DNA of 64,000 nt from Amoebidium appalachense (GCA_963693365.1 CAVNZM010000009.1:7626001-7690000); one strand, 5' to 3'; positions 26,132 to 52,041 are shown, numbered from the stretch's first letter. Notes: generated by a model from the letters alone, not told the origin. A program made the numbers and translations.

Positions 26132-27385
26132 TTGTTTATTAGGTCGCTGCGGAAAATGCCCCTCTGGGCCTTGAACTTCGCCACCGCGGCGGGGGACACT
26201 GTCCCGGTAGTTTCTGCACCTGCCCCTTCCCCAGCACCCACGGAGCCGCCAAGGCCGACTTCTCCGCCCCCCGGTGCCCCTGAAGGGGTGATTATTTTGC
26301 CCGATCAAGAAGGTGGTGTGGGCGGCCCAGCTGCGGGGCCCCCTCCCACTGTGGATGTACAACCCGCGGCGACGGGGCGTGTTTATGTTTCTCCCATCGG
26401 CGACTTTGGTGCGTGGCGTGCGGCTGTGGTCCAATCTATGCCCTCAACCCTCCGGGCAAATGTTGATGTTTTGATCAGCAACACCCTTGCCGCCACCACC
26501 TGGGAGCGCTACCAGATGGAAATTCGGTTTTACCTTCAGTTTTGTCAAGAGTCCGCCTTCGCCCCTTGGCCCCTCACCGGCACGGTTGCCACTGCGTATG
26601 TGGCCAAGTTGATGGAGCGAAATTACGCGCCGGGCACGGTGGTCGGCAAGCTCTCTGCCCTGCGCAAGGTACACGAACTTTGGGGGCTCCCATACCCTCC
26701 CCCATCGGTCATGTCCGCCCTCACCCAGGGGTACACCCGCACCCATATGCAGCGTAACCCCGACAAGCTGGCCGACCCGCGGCGGTTTGATGCCGAATGG
26801 GTGTCCCTCATCCTCACCCACCAGCCACAGACCACCGCCGACACACAGCGGCGCCTGGGCGTGCTCCTGTTGGCCTACCTCTGGGGCCTGCGGTGGACCA
26901 CGGTCACCGAACTGCTCGCAGAAGACGTGGTTTTTGAAGGCCCGCACCCACAAGGCCACCGCATCACTCTACGGCTGCGGAAAATCAAGCAAGGCGCGGG
27001 CAAGTTGCGTGACCCAGTCGTGCGCACGCGCGTGGTGCCCACCATCTGTGTCCCGGCCCTACAGGCAGCAGTGGCTGCCACCCCCCGTCCCCCCGGCGCC
27101 CCCCACTGCATCCTCCCCACCGGTAACGTCAACCACCAGACCGCGTGGATGCAGCGCGAGTTGTGCGCTATCGGCGTGGAGCCCCTGTTAGCCAACGCCG
27201 TCACCTTCCACTGCCTCCGTCATGGCATGGTCGGCGCGGCCAAGGCTGCGGGGGTCTCTGACCAGCAAATTGATTGGCTCGGCGCCTGGCTTGGCGCGAA
27301 GCCGGCCACCTACGGCACCGGCCACCAACATACAGCCGACGACGTGCTGTATTTTGAAGCCCTGCGGGGCCTTGTTTGCAGTTGA
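26132..27385 (+). CDS. Tyrosine recombinase
   Basis: The frame is open from 26132; the ATG at 26156 is the likelier start (about 409 aa). After a Pro-rich N-terminus (about 80 residues) comes a helical SAM-like core-binding domain (TWERYQMEIRFYLQFCQ, YVAKLMERNYAPGTVVGKLSALRKVHELWG). The catalytic domain shows Arg in YLWGLRWTTVTELL, HxxR in FHCLRHG, a Trp replacing the usual second His in LGAWLGAK, and the nucleophile Tyr in PATYGTG. This R-HxxR-W/H-Y set defines tyrosine recombinases and resembles those of DIRS-like elements, which insert circular DNA without target duplication. The ORF has no breaks and could be active. GC-rich codon use differs from the AT-richer flanks. Confidence 0.88.
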   Translation: MFIRSLRKMPLWALNFATAAGDTVPVVSAPAPSPAPTEPPRPTSPPPGAPEGVIILPDQEGGVGGPAAGPPPTVDVQPAATGRVYVSPIGDFGAWRAAVVQSMPSTLRANVDVLISNTLAATTWERYQMEIRFYLQFCQESAFAPWPLTGTVATAYVAKLMERNYAPGTVVGKLSALRKVHELWGLPYPPPSVMSALTQGYTRTHMQRNPDKLADPRRFDAEWVSLILTHQPQTTADTQRRLGVLLLAYLWGLRWTTVTELLAEDVVFEGPHPQGHRITLRLRKIKQGAGKLRDPVVRTRVVPTICVPALQAAVAATPRPPGAPHCILPTGNVNHQTAWMQRELCAIGVEPLLANAVTFHCLRHGMVGAAKAAGVSDQQIDWLGAWLGAKPATYGTGHQHTADDVLYFEALRGLVCS

Positions 27386-27461
27386 TTGTGTAAACTGATC
27401 TCCAATAAGCTTGTAACGGCGCAATACTTGTCTGATCATGAAGGCAGCAGTGGACGCAGGT

Positions 27462-27480
27462 AGCAACCATACATCTAAAT
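27462..27480 (+). repeat. Repeat B1 (19 bp) of the recombinase element
   Basis: AGCAACCATACATCTAAAT lies between the recombinase stop and the right A repeat, and recurs at 28995-29013. Confidence 0.65.
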
Positions 27481-27498
27481 ACTTAGCTTGATTCATCA

Positions 27499-28562
27499 AG
27501 CACTATTTAGAGTGTATTCTAGGGCAATCATTGGTTGAAATAGTGTTTCTAACAATGATAGCCCATTGTTGTTTTTGTACGGGTCTAAGGGAGCACTGCG
27601 AGTGCACAGAGGTGTCATGTAAAACACGACTAACACATTAATGAGAGGGCAATCGGAGTTGTTCACGAGACATTGAAAGATTTCAAACAACAACTGAATC
27701 TTTATTGTGCTCTCGGTTCCTTTTGTACTTGCGACTTATCACCTTATCACAACTAAAGAGGGAGAACCAATCGGTTCTATCAGAAGATAGAAAAACACAT
27801 TCCGACAGAGCATACGCATTCCAACTTCCGATTAAACTAAAGTGTAGAAACTCTTACTTAAATAAATTAAGTAATTATACATCTAGTCACTATTAACTCA
27901 CATATATATTTATGTTCGTCTCTATAAAGAAACTTATTTAAATACATATATTTCCTAACAGTCGACACTCTCAAAGTGAAGACACTTTGCAATAAACCGA
28001 ATTCCATATATATCTATTGTCCAATCACAACACACATATATTAACAGACAGGAATGCACAACACAATCTACAGATGTACTCGCTCGCGACTATTGGCGAG
28101 CCATCCTTTTGAGAACAAAACTAGGCCATTTTGAAATAAAGGAAAGACAACGAGTGAGGCTAGCCAATCACGCTACCTCTCAGATAAACAGAGGAGAGCA
28201 AATAGAAATAAAAACACAATAAGTTCTTATCAGGCAAGAGAGCCAGGTGTGCACAGATCTACAGATATCTGTGCCCACAGAAACAAGGGAGAGAGAGATA
28301 CGGGGGGGGGGGGGGGGGGGGGAGAGAGAGAGAGAGAGAGGGAGAGAGAGAGAGAGAGGGAGAGAGAGAGAGGGAGAGAGAGAGAGCACAAAGGAGGAAA
28401 GCAGACACGAATACAAACAAGCTAGGACACATACATACTTCAAGGCTCTTGCTGTCATACATGGTGACGTATTCCAACACCCATTGGGTGAGCTCCTTTG
28501 GTATATAAGGAGCGAACTCCTACTAGTCGTTAGCTCATTTCCCAACGTCGCACCCACTTCAC
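27499..28562 (+). repeat. Right repeat A2, split by an insertion
   Basis: Positions 27499-27568 and 28480-28562 match 13868-14013 continuously. CCCATTG is present at both edges of the break (27562-27568 and 28480-28486), so the intervening 911 bp are an insertion. Confidence 0.85.
27569..28479. mobile_element. 911-bp insertion with 7-bp target duplication (solo LTR or small DNA transposon)
   Basis: The insertion runs from TTGTTTTTGTACGG to GTATTCCAACA and is flanked by CCCATTG on both sides. Its ends form a weak inverted repeat: TGTTnnnnnTACG reads inward from both ends. It is AT-rich on the left, carries a G run and a (GA)n tract at 28300-28386, and has no coding capacity. TG/CA-like ends suggest a solo LTR; a 7-bp duplication is unusual for that and would fit some DNA transposons better. 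Confidence 0.65.
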
Positions 28563-28994
28563 CCACCCACCCGCCCGAGCTCTAGGGTTGCATCCCAACA
28601 TTGCATTGCATACACAGCTTCCGAGCTTTATGCGCACGTCCCCACAACACAACACACGCACATGCACACACATGCACACACAACACACGTACACATGCAC
28701 ACACACACACACATGCACACACATGCACACAAAACACACGTACACATGTTCACTCACACACCCGCACACACACACACACACACAAAACACACATATACAC
28801 GCACGTACACGCACACACGCATGGCCCCCCTTGTGCGCACGGGTGGTGGGTGAGGGAGTGAGGTTTTGGTAAGGATATGAGGACGAGGTTGTGGTAAGCC
28901 TGTAAAGTGGTGTGTGTAGCTAAATGTAAGTGTTGTCGACGATCTCTGATCCCTGTGGGATCACAGCCTGAACCGAGCTCATAAAGCAATCGAA
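28563..28994. other. Spacer between A2 and B2, CA-rich
   Basis: CA/GTAC arrays (28630-28820) and unremarkable sequence to 28994. No gene is visible. It would be the inner part of the recombinase element's right end. Confidence 0.5.
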
Positions 28995-29013
28995 AGCAAC
29001 CATACATCTAAAT
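28995..29013 (+). repeat. Repeat B2 (19 bp), probable right end of the recombinase element
   Basis: Exact copy of 27462-27480. Its position after A2 fits the terminal B2 of a split-direct-repeat element. Confidence 0.6.
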
Positions 29014-29529
29014 CGACGGTTCGGTTCTATTTGCGCTATTTTGGAATTTTTGCAATATCGTCTTTATGGTGTCTCGTAGAGAAAGTAAACCCTGATATAT
29101 AGTCACCACCCGACATCTATGTACGTGATCATGATATACCGCTGAGGGGATATTCCGAGCAAAACCCCCCCCCCATACCTGAGACTGGTTCTCTTTGCCT
29201 CGAGTAAACAGCGTAAACCCCTCTGCCATATGCGTGTAAGCATATGTTTTTTGTGTTGGTTTTACGTGACCGTCGACGGCGAGCTGACCGTTAACCGTTG
29301 GGTTGGGCGATGGTTAAACAGTTAACGTTGGGTTGCAATAGGCGACTGCACTAGTCATGTTCAAAGAATGGTGGCCAGTTAGTCGCGACTGCACCTTGTA
29401 ATTCTTGGCTCACGGGCCAACTGCTGGCTGGTCCCTCTTTCACGGTACGAATAGCCGTTCCTGTTATTACGAAGTCCCTGGTCTTATCAAGTTGTTGACG
29501 CTGCTGCAAGAGTTAAACTTGTAACCGAC
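29014..29529. other. Upstream flank of the 29530 exon
   Basis: No gene seen. It contains repeated short blocks CGACTGCAC (29343-29351 and 29385-29393) and GTTGGGTTG (29298 and 29327). A promoter for the next exon would lie here but no TATA box is evident. Confidence 0.4.
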
Positions 29530-29610
29530 ATGGCGCCACCAAAAGCATTGGAACTGTGTACCAATCGAGAAGAGCTCAAAGCTCTGCTTGATGGAAGCTT
29601 CACTGCAAAG
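29530..29610 (+). CDS. Possible first coding exon, 27 codons
   Basis: ATG at 29530 in good context (GACATGG) opens 27 codons (MAPPKALELCTNREELKALL and onward). They end at a strong donor, CAAAG followed by GTGAGG at 29611. The sequence looks like the first helices of an ankyrin-type repeat. It does not join in frame to the acceptor at 32880 of the ankyrin gene downstream (a stop appears after about 15 codons). So it is either a separate gene, an alternative or upstream ORF of that gene, or needs an exon I could not find. Confidence 0.4.
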
Positions 29611-30205
29611 GTGAGGTTACTGCAACCACAGTAACCCATCCTCCCCTCCTTATACAGACGTACGTATGCAGACACACACATACACATGCACAGAAAGAGT
29701 GAGAGGAGTGGAGGGAGGGAGGGAGGGAGGGAGGGAGGTATGGGGGGAGGGAGGGAGGGAGGGTGGGAGGGAGGGAGGGAGGGAGGGAGGGAGGAAGCCA
29801 AAGCGGAAGCGGAGGAAGGGAGGGGAGGGGGGGGGGGGGGGGGGGGGGGGCGAGTGGAGGTGGCCATGGAGTGGGGGGGGGGGGGGGGGGGGGGGAGGGG
29901 AGAGAGCGAGAGAGGGGGGGGGGGGGGGGGGGGGGGCAAGCATGCGTGCTTTGTGGTAGCTGTTGAACCTGCAGTCACCGGGACAACAAGCACAACAGTT
30001 GCACTTTGCTCTGTACCTTTGTCCATAAGAAAAAGAGAGCATGTCCCTTTTTATTCGATCACAACCTTCACGTCCTGACGAACCTACAAGCATTGTGTGT
30101 GGTGTGGTCGTGTGCACATGTAGCATGAATAATCTTACACGCCGCCCTCATTTTGACCACGCACACACGTGTGTGTGTGGGTGTGTGGGTGTGTGGGTGT
30201 GTGTA

Positions 30206-30257
<52 letters not shown>

Positions 30258-30346
30258 CGCGCATGCTTGTGTGTGTGTGTGGTGCACGCGAAGGTCACTA
30301 CTAATTATGTGTGAGGGGGAAAAGGGGGGGGGGGGGGGGGGGGGGG

Positions 30347-30406
<60 letters not shown>

Positions 30407-30521
30407 CAAGACTGAGGGCTGGGCACGGGGGGAAATAAACAATAAGGAGGTCCAGATGGAAACAAGATAGGAATAAAGGAGGAACAGCACAAAGAATGGG
30501 ACGACGACCTTTTGTGCATGT

Positions 30522-30570
<49 letters not shown>

Positions 30571-32880
30571 GTAGTGGTGGTGGTGGTGGTGGTGGTGGTG
30601 GTGGGGGGGGGGGGGGGGGGGGGGGGGGGGGATTAAAAAGGGTTAGAATGCCTTGTTTTTTTTTCATGACGGACAACATAAATCAGTCATTGCAAAACAA
30701 AGGGCACACACCACTTTGCCCGCTATCCACCCACCATACACACGTGTGTGCAACGACAAGCAGACAGGACTAGGAAGCATTGACATGTTAAAGAGACAGA
30801 CGGGGGAAGTAAGAAACACCTGTGCATACGGCAAGCAGTCGCACATGTGTGGGCTATGACAGCCATGCACACAAAATTTTTGCAAAAAGACAAATGCAAG
30901 AGCCAACACTATCTGTTGCCGTTGCACACACGAGCCTGCCCACTCCCTTAGATGCCTCACACAGAATACTTGGACAGAAAAGGAAATGGGGGCAAGAGAC
31001 GAAAAGGCACAAGTGTTCAGACATTTCGAGAGCTAAAAGTTAGAACAGGACGTAGCCCAGTCAGACACAATAAGAAAGCAGAAAAAGGTGGCAGGAGGGA
31101 GAGAGTGGGGAGAAGGGGGGGGGGGGGGAGGGGGGGGGAGGAGGGGAAGAGAGAGAGAGAGGAGAGAGTGAGAGAGAGAGAGGGGGGGGGGGGGGGGGGA
31201 GGGGGAGGGAGGGGGGAGAAGAGAGGGAGGGAGGGGGAGAGAGAGAGGGAGAGGGAGCCGGAGGGAGGGAGGGAGCGAGGGAGGGAGGGAGCGAGACGTG
31301 GGGTTGGTTGGGTGGAGGGGCGGGGGGAGGGGGGGGGGGGGGGGGGAGGGGGACGGGCGGAGGGGGGGGGCGAGAAACAGAGACAGGGGAGGGGAGGAAG
31401 GGGGGGAAGGAAAGAGAGGGAGGAATGGACGGACGGACAGCAAGTGGGGGAACCTCAATATTCACAGAAGGGAGAGTGGGGGGGCATGGGGAGGGGGAGA
31501 GGGGGAGAGAGAGGGGGGGACAGGGGGGGGGGGGAGAGGAAAGAAGGAGGGAGTGCGAGAGGGACTCGGAGAGGGGGACAGGAGAGAAAGAGGGAGGGAG
31601 GGACAGAGAGCCGGGGGTGAAGGGGGGAGGGAGGGGAGGAGGGAGGGAACGAGGGAGAGAGAGAGGGAGGGAGGGTGAGAGAGCGCGGTAGCGGGAGGGA
31701 GGGAGAGGGGAGGGGGGAAGGGAGGGGAGGGAGGAAGGGAGGGGTGGAAAGGGAGAGGGAGCCAGAGAGGGATGGAGCAGGAGGGGGAGGGGAGGGGCAG
31801 AAGGAGGGGGAGGGGGAGAGGAAGGAGGAGGGGGTTGGGGGGGGGGCAGCTGTACAAAAACGACACTCACCATTATTACTGTGGCTTAGTCGAGCCTGCA
31901 CGTATACCATGCAAGTCTGATGGGCCAACTCTGGCCCCAGGCGTGAAACTAAAAACGGGCGTGAACTGTGTATCACGACTACTGAGAGCAAGTAGGCTAC
32001 ACATTCACTCGCAAAAAGGTTGTTATTGCAAAAATGCCGAAATCTGCAAAATTGAAAAATAGAGAAAATAGAAAAATAGAGAGCAACGTTTGCAATGACA
32101 TAATGCGATTATTTGTCTAAATATCTCGTTTTATCCAGAAATTGTGAAAATACGACTGGGGAGAAATGCAAAATTGAGAAAAAGGAAAAGCGGAAATAGC
32201 CAGATTGATTTGCTCATTTCGGAATGGAATATTCCTTGCATCAGATGAGAAGTTCAGTATTCTATAACACAGTTCAGTTTACTCTCTCTTTCCGAGTTTC
32301 TGTCAAATGTCCAACTGTGCTTTTTCAAGTTTTTGTTCGTTTCATTTTTCTCTTTATTTCATAAAACCAAGTCATGCCATCGACACGCCTGTTACGTAAT
32401 CTTACGTCCTCAGATGCAGGGTTCGCAATTCTTCTACCAAGGCAAGTCCTATTGAAGCCTCAGTTTGGGGCTGTTTGCGGTGGGGGACAGGGGGGAAAGG
32501 CGCTCACGATCCCCGTACCACGTTGTTTTGTTTTGCGCCTTGTTGGGTGTTCATAGTGGTGGAATTACACACTGTTGGCCTAATACCGGCACCTGACCAC
32601 AGCCTCACACACGCATGGAATTCTGTAGTTGGGGAAAATGTACACTGCGCAACAGCAGGTGTCGATTAGAGCAGAGACGATGTTTTAGACGATTCAGATT
32701 TCTGGATTTAACCTAGAGCAGGCGAAAGTCTTGAAGTTAGCAAAACAGGAGTTCCCTTGTTCCGAAGTTGTACACGTAATGCTCGATACTCCTGCACTGG
32801 GGATGATCGTGAGGAATAAACATGAGCGTTATACTCGTTAGCAGTGCGTCCGTAAACACCCAACGGTCATCTCTCTCTAG
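29611..32880. other. Non-coding region rich in GA, G and GT repeats
   Basis: It holds GGGA repeats (29708-29800), G runs (29830-29935), a GT array (30200-30255), a G run plus (GA)n (30326-30401), a GT array followed by G (30520-30630) and 750 bases of purine-rich sequence (31090-31850). It ends with a good acceptor at 32871-32880 (pyrimidines plus TAG). No coding exon is supportable; the long Gly/Arg/Glu and Pro/Ser frames are composition artefacts. Confidence 0.6.
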
Positions 32881-32947
32881 CTGTTCGAAGGTCTGTCAGT
32901 AGCAAACATTTCAATTGTCATTGCCTAACGTGCAAAACTTTAACACG

Positions 32948-48291
<15,344 letters not shown>

Positions 48292-48474
48292 CGCCGAGGT
48301 TGGCATTTTGCAATGTACATTACTATTTCAACATCGGTTCGCCATTTTAGCATCGGATCTATGTCACATTAATGTCAGAGAATATGATTGGCAACGTTTG
48401 GTGATATGGAATATCTGGACAAACATCTATTACAGCCTCAGAATGCTGACTAAGGTGTACCTTAAAACAAAACG

Positions 48475-48506
<32 letters not shown>

Positions 48507-49322
48507 GCGTATCCACAACATGATGCATATCTTGCACGTTATATCTCCACGTATAATTTGAATGTTGTAACGTCGTTTTTCTACATGGTTATCTTGTTGG
48601 GTGCAATTATTATAGAAATTTTGTGATCGCCATAGAAGAGAATCCTAGAGAATAGCATAGACGGTCCACTATGTGCATCACCAGGATTTCTTTACATGTT
48701 GGCCGGCAGTACCCTTCAAAGAGAAGGTCGTTCTACAGTTGCCAAAGTTATTTTTTAGATTCGGACGTTAATTTTAATTTCGGACCAGGAAATGCCAGTG
48801 TAGCCCGGCTAGTAGAGTTTATCTCACTTCTCGTAAACCGAATGGTCTCTCACAATGTGTATATGGGGAGTATTTCAACTATTTTAATTCGGAAACATGT
48901 GTACACTTATTCATGCACGAATGCTAGATGCTTCACGTAGGATACATGTGAGGTAGATGGGGTATGCGCAAATCTATAAAAAAAAACTATTATTTTTTTG
49001 CGCGCCAAAGTTTCCCGCCCAAATTCCATATATGGCTAATCGGTGCGAACGCGCGCAAATTGTTGGTAAATGTGTGTGGGGTTGTTTTTTTGTTTTTGTT
49101 TTTTTTTGTTTTTTTTTTTAGATTGCGAGTACTATATTCCTACCTTTTTCCCCCCAAATCTGTAATACTTGATGCCGCAGTCTCTCAAACCCCACAGATT
49201 TTTCCTGGTTGTGAACCGGGCTTTTGAAAACAGTTTTGCTTGTACTTTAAACTGCGGCGTGAGGAATCGACCGAAGTAACTCTGTATATGTACATACGTA
49301 TGTTGTATTGCTTTTATTTTCA
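48292..49322. other. 3' flank of the RING gene
   Basis: A genomic A run of about 30 bases lies at 48477-48506, then AT-rich sequence. No domain-bearing frame is seen. Possible short exons near 49180-49230 (after CCCCACAG at 49189-49196) are too weak to call. Confidence 0.5.
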
Positions 49323-49382
49323 GTACATAAATACACAGCCAATTCATATGCGCAAGAGCACGGAATCATACGATTCAGTACT
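49323..49382 (+). CDS. Weak candidate exon
   Basis: A strong acceptor (GCTTTTATTTTCAG ending at 49322) precedes 60 open bases (YINTQPIHMRKSTESYDSVL), followed by GTTTAAGT. No family recognised. It may belong with the next candidate exon. Confidence 0.25.
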
Positions 49383-49428
49383 GGTTTAAGTGTGATCACG
49401 AACCATTATGCATGACAAAACTCATATC

Positions 49429-49691
49429 TCAGTGCAGGTGCGCGCATGCGTACATGCGCTGAGAGTCGACGTGGTTCAGCGGTGCGTCACTGCAGTTTAC
49501 AATGCCGTGGCCGACTCGCTATCTGCAGCCATGTATCATGATGGAAAGGCCCTTAGCATCCTAGCTAGAGTATGGTCGGTGCTGGGTGAAAGACGTTGGG
49601 TAGTTCCTTTTAGGGACTCTGAGGGAATTTCGAACCGTTGTGAAGCGATAAAAGAAAACAAAAATATCATGATGAAAGGGCAAGGTAACTT
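49429..49691 (+). CDS. Candidate exon of an unrecognised gene
   Basis: An open frame (also open from an ATG at 49408) encodes about 85 residues of ordinary composition, including VVQRCVTAVYNAVADSLSAA and ILARVWSVLGERRWVVPF. It reaches a donor-like AAG followed by GTAACTT near 49685. Possible acceptors are TCTCAG and TGCAG at about 49428-49435. A poly(C) tract follows about 45 bases after the donor, as in other introns of the window. I do not recognise the family. Confidence 0.4.
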
Positions 49692-49798
49692 GTGAAGTTT
49701 TTTTGGGGGGCTGACATCCCTTCTAGAGCTGCCCCCCCCCCCCCCCTCCCCCTCAAACCCCCCCCCCCTCAACCCCCCCCCCCCTCCCCACCCCAACA

Positions 49799-49800
<2 letters not shown>

Positions 49801-49850
<50 letters not shown>
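49801..49850. repeat. (CGCA)n tetranucleotide repeat
   Basis: About 12 CGCA units between C runs. Confidence 0.95.
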
Positions 49851-49854
49851 CACA

Positions 49855-49887
<33 letters not shown>

Positions 49888-49916
49888 AGGGCCTAACCAC
49901 ATCGGCTGAACTTGGT

Positions 49917-50300
49917 CCGAGCAGAATTATTCTGCAAAAAGCATAATTTTCTGTAAAAAGCAGAATTATTCAGCAAAAGCAGAATTATTCTGCAAACGCA
50001 GAATCAAACTGCTAAAAGCAGAATCATTCGGCTAAAAGCAGAAGCATCCCGCTAAAGGCAGAATTCTACTTAATAAAGCAGAATGATTATGCTGTCGAAA
50101 ACAGAATAATTCTGCTTTTTGCGCAATAATTTTGTTAAAAGCAGAATAAATTTGCTAAAAGCATAGTGATTCTATTTGGTGGATTATTTTCTGCTTTTTG
50201 CAGAATAGTTCTGCTTTTTGCAGAACAAATCTTGTTTTTACAGAATCATTTCGCTTTTGCAGAACAATTCTGCTATTCGCAAGTTGACTCTGCCGACGTG
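49917..50300. repeat. Array of about 17 palindromic 20-bp units
   Basis: Degenerate units with consensus GCAGAATNATTCTGC plus a 4-5 base A or T spacer follow each other without intervening sequence. Each unit is itself a dyad (GCAGAAT / ATTCTGC). Left units mostly have AAAA spacers and right ones mostly TTTTT, so the array as a whole also has dyad character. The function is unknown; it could be a protein-binding array, a satellite seed or a hairpin-forming element. Confidence 0.85.
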
Positions 50301-51150
50301 GTTGGGTCCTGCCCCCACAAGGTGCTTCGGTCAGTCTTTCTATGTTCACAGTGTCTAAAGAGGCAGTTGGATTGGTGTTAGCTACATGCTCCTGCCGCAC
50401 TGAGCAGCTGCGTGCTCCCCCCCCCCCCCTCCCCCTCCCCCTCCCCCCCCCTCCCCCCCCCCCCCCCCCCTTTCTCAACCAAATTTTAATCGCTTTGGCA
50501 CACAGGCCACGCCAAAAGGCATCGTAATTGATAAACACATATATATTCCCACTACTGTATTGTTCTTGCAGGGGCCATGATCCCCTACCCCATATATCTG
50601 CACATTAATCACTCCGGCTAAGGTATTCAAGAACGCATGCTCGCTCGTGGAAATGTGCAGCGGCTCCGCCCGTGACTCCCGAGGACTGAGGTAGCAGTTC
50701 CCTCGACCTTCAACCACGTTTGCCCAAACTCATACCTCCCTCCAGCAACCGACCGTGCCGGGACCCGGGCGCAATTTAATTCCTACTTTTTGTGTTAGCA
50801 TGTGTTTTATGCTATCAGAGTTGTGCCATTGATCCGGATCCTGATTATCATATCATAATCATATTCGAGCCGCCTAAGGCCAGTGAACTTCCACAACTAC
50901 GCATACCAACTCCCTGACTCAAGTAATTAATAACAGCGTAGTAAACCCCCCACCCAACTACAATAATTGAATCACTGTCTTCTGTATTGTAAATATACCG
51001 CACACAGCTGGCGTGTTTTTGTGGTGCACGGTGTGCGGTGCCCTTAGACACCAGGGAGAGAAAAATGCTGCCCGAGTGAACTCGTGCATATCAGTGAACA
51101 GGGACAGCTGCTTTGGACATACTCCCTGCTCAGCGCAAGTTGGGGGCGGC
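50301..51150. other. Intergenic region
   Basis: No gene seen. A C-rich tract lies at 50418-50470. The remainder is unremarkable. Confidence 0.5.
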
Positions 51151-51158
51151 TTTTTTTT

Positions 51159-51219
<61 letters not shown>
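51151..51219. repeat. T(18)G(51) compound homopolymer
   Basis: A pure T run passes directly into about 51 G bases. It is one of about a dozen tracts with the same T-then-G order in the window. Confidence 0.9.
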
Positions 51220-52034
51220 CTGACACACTGTCACGCGGCACAGTCAGCACCAAGGAGGCGCGGGAGGAACAAGGCGTGATGAGCGACCTGGCAGTGCAGT
51301 GGTGAGGGGTCGGGTTCGAATCTGCCCGACTATCATTTCCCATCTACAAATCCTATTTGTGCATTCTAACGATTGGCAGAGGACGCATCGAATCTATTGA
51401 AAAATGCAAACAGATTGCGCACCCTAAACCCGTACACCCGTATGCCTATAGCTAGAAAATCTTTTCTTAATATAATGACTTTATTGATACGGTCGTCAAA
51501 AATGATGCAAGCGAGAAAATATCTTTTGTATATACATAATGATATATTGAGGTGCTCGTCAAAATGGATGCAAACGTGATATCACAGATATCTCAGTGGG
51601 AAGGTATAATAAGGTGTTAGACGGCGGATAATAATGACTAATTGGAAATTTTAGAAATCACTACATTATATCTGAAGCGCTCTTCGTGCATAAAATAAAA
51701 CACCGTCGTGGAATCTAATTAGCAATAGACAATTCTTTACATGATATTGTAAAAGATCGTTTTTTCCCCCTCCGTTTAAAAAAATAACTTGTAGATAATA
51801 TTAGTGAGAGGGTCACTCTACTTGTAAGTCTTCTGAAGGTGTGCACAGTATGTACACTTTGTAAATGGGCGCAAATGCTCATCAAGCAGAAAGTGGTGGT
51901 CTTGGGTGAATTATACACTTCGCCCTTGAGATGACGGCGAGTAAAATTAACCTGAGGAGTGAGGAAAACACGAGCTCAGAGCAAGGCCTCCTATATACCA
52001 ACTGAGGCCTTGGCTCAGAGGCTCTACCACGGCC

Positions 52035-52041
52035 TATAAAA
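52035..52041 (+). promoter_or_regulatory. TATA box of the PAN-like gene
   Basis: TATAAAA lies 87 bases upstream of the ATG at 52122. The paralogue keeps the same motif at 57453-57459, at a similar distance from its former start. Confidence 0.65.

Larger units (their letters stand above)
13868..29013 (+). mobile_element. Tyrosine-recombinase element with split direct repeats (DIRS/PAT-like), containing nested insertions
   Basis: A repeat A at 13868-14013 recurs at the right as 27499-27568 plus 28480-28562, split by a 911-bp insertion. A second repeat B, at least the 19 bases at 27462-27480, recurs at 28995-29013. The order A1 - ORFs - B1 - A2 - B2 is the split-direct-repeat layout known from PAT/Ngaro elements. 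The element carries a gag-like ORF (14123 onward) and a tyrosine recombinase (26132-27385). No reverse transcriptase or RNase H is visible in its own sequence; the RT between the ORFs belongs to the chromovirus inserted at 14687. Without insertions the element would be about 3.1 kb. It could be a non-autonomous DIRS relative or a distinct recombinase transposon. The exact ends are inferred from repeat boundaries, and no target-site duplication was found, as expected for this class. Confidence 0.7.

Noticed and set aside
31061-31991. Long Pro/Ser- or Gly/Arg/Glu-rich frames on both strands
   Set aside because: The stretch is almost pure purine on the plus strand, so stops are rare. The frames have no domains, start context or splice signals.
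49917-50300. Array considered as a CRISPR array
   Set aside because: Units are contiguous, degenerate and about 20 bp with no unique spacers or cas genes, and the genome is eukaryotic.
51294-51335. Complete tRNA gene around the B box
   Set aside because: A-box-like and B-box-like motifs are only about 18 bases apart and no cloverleaf can be drawn.
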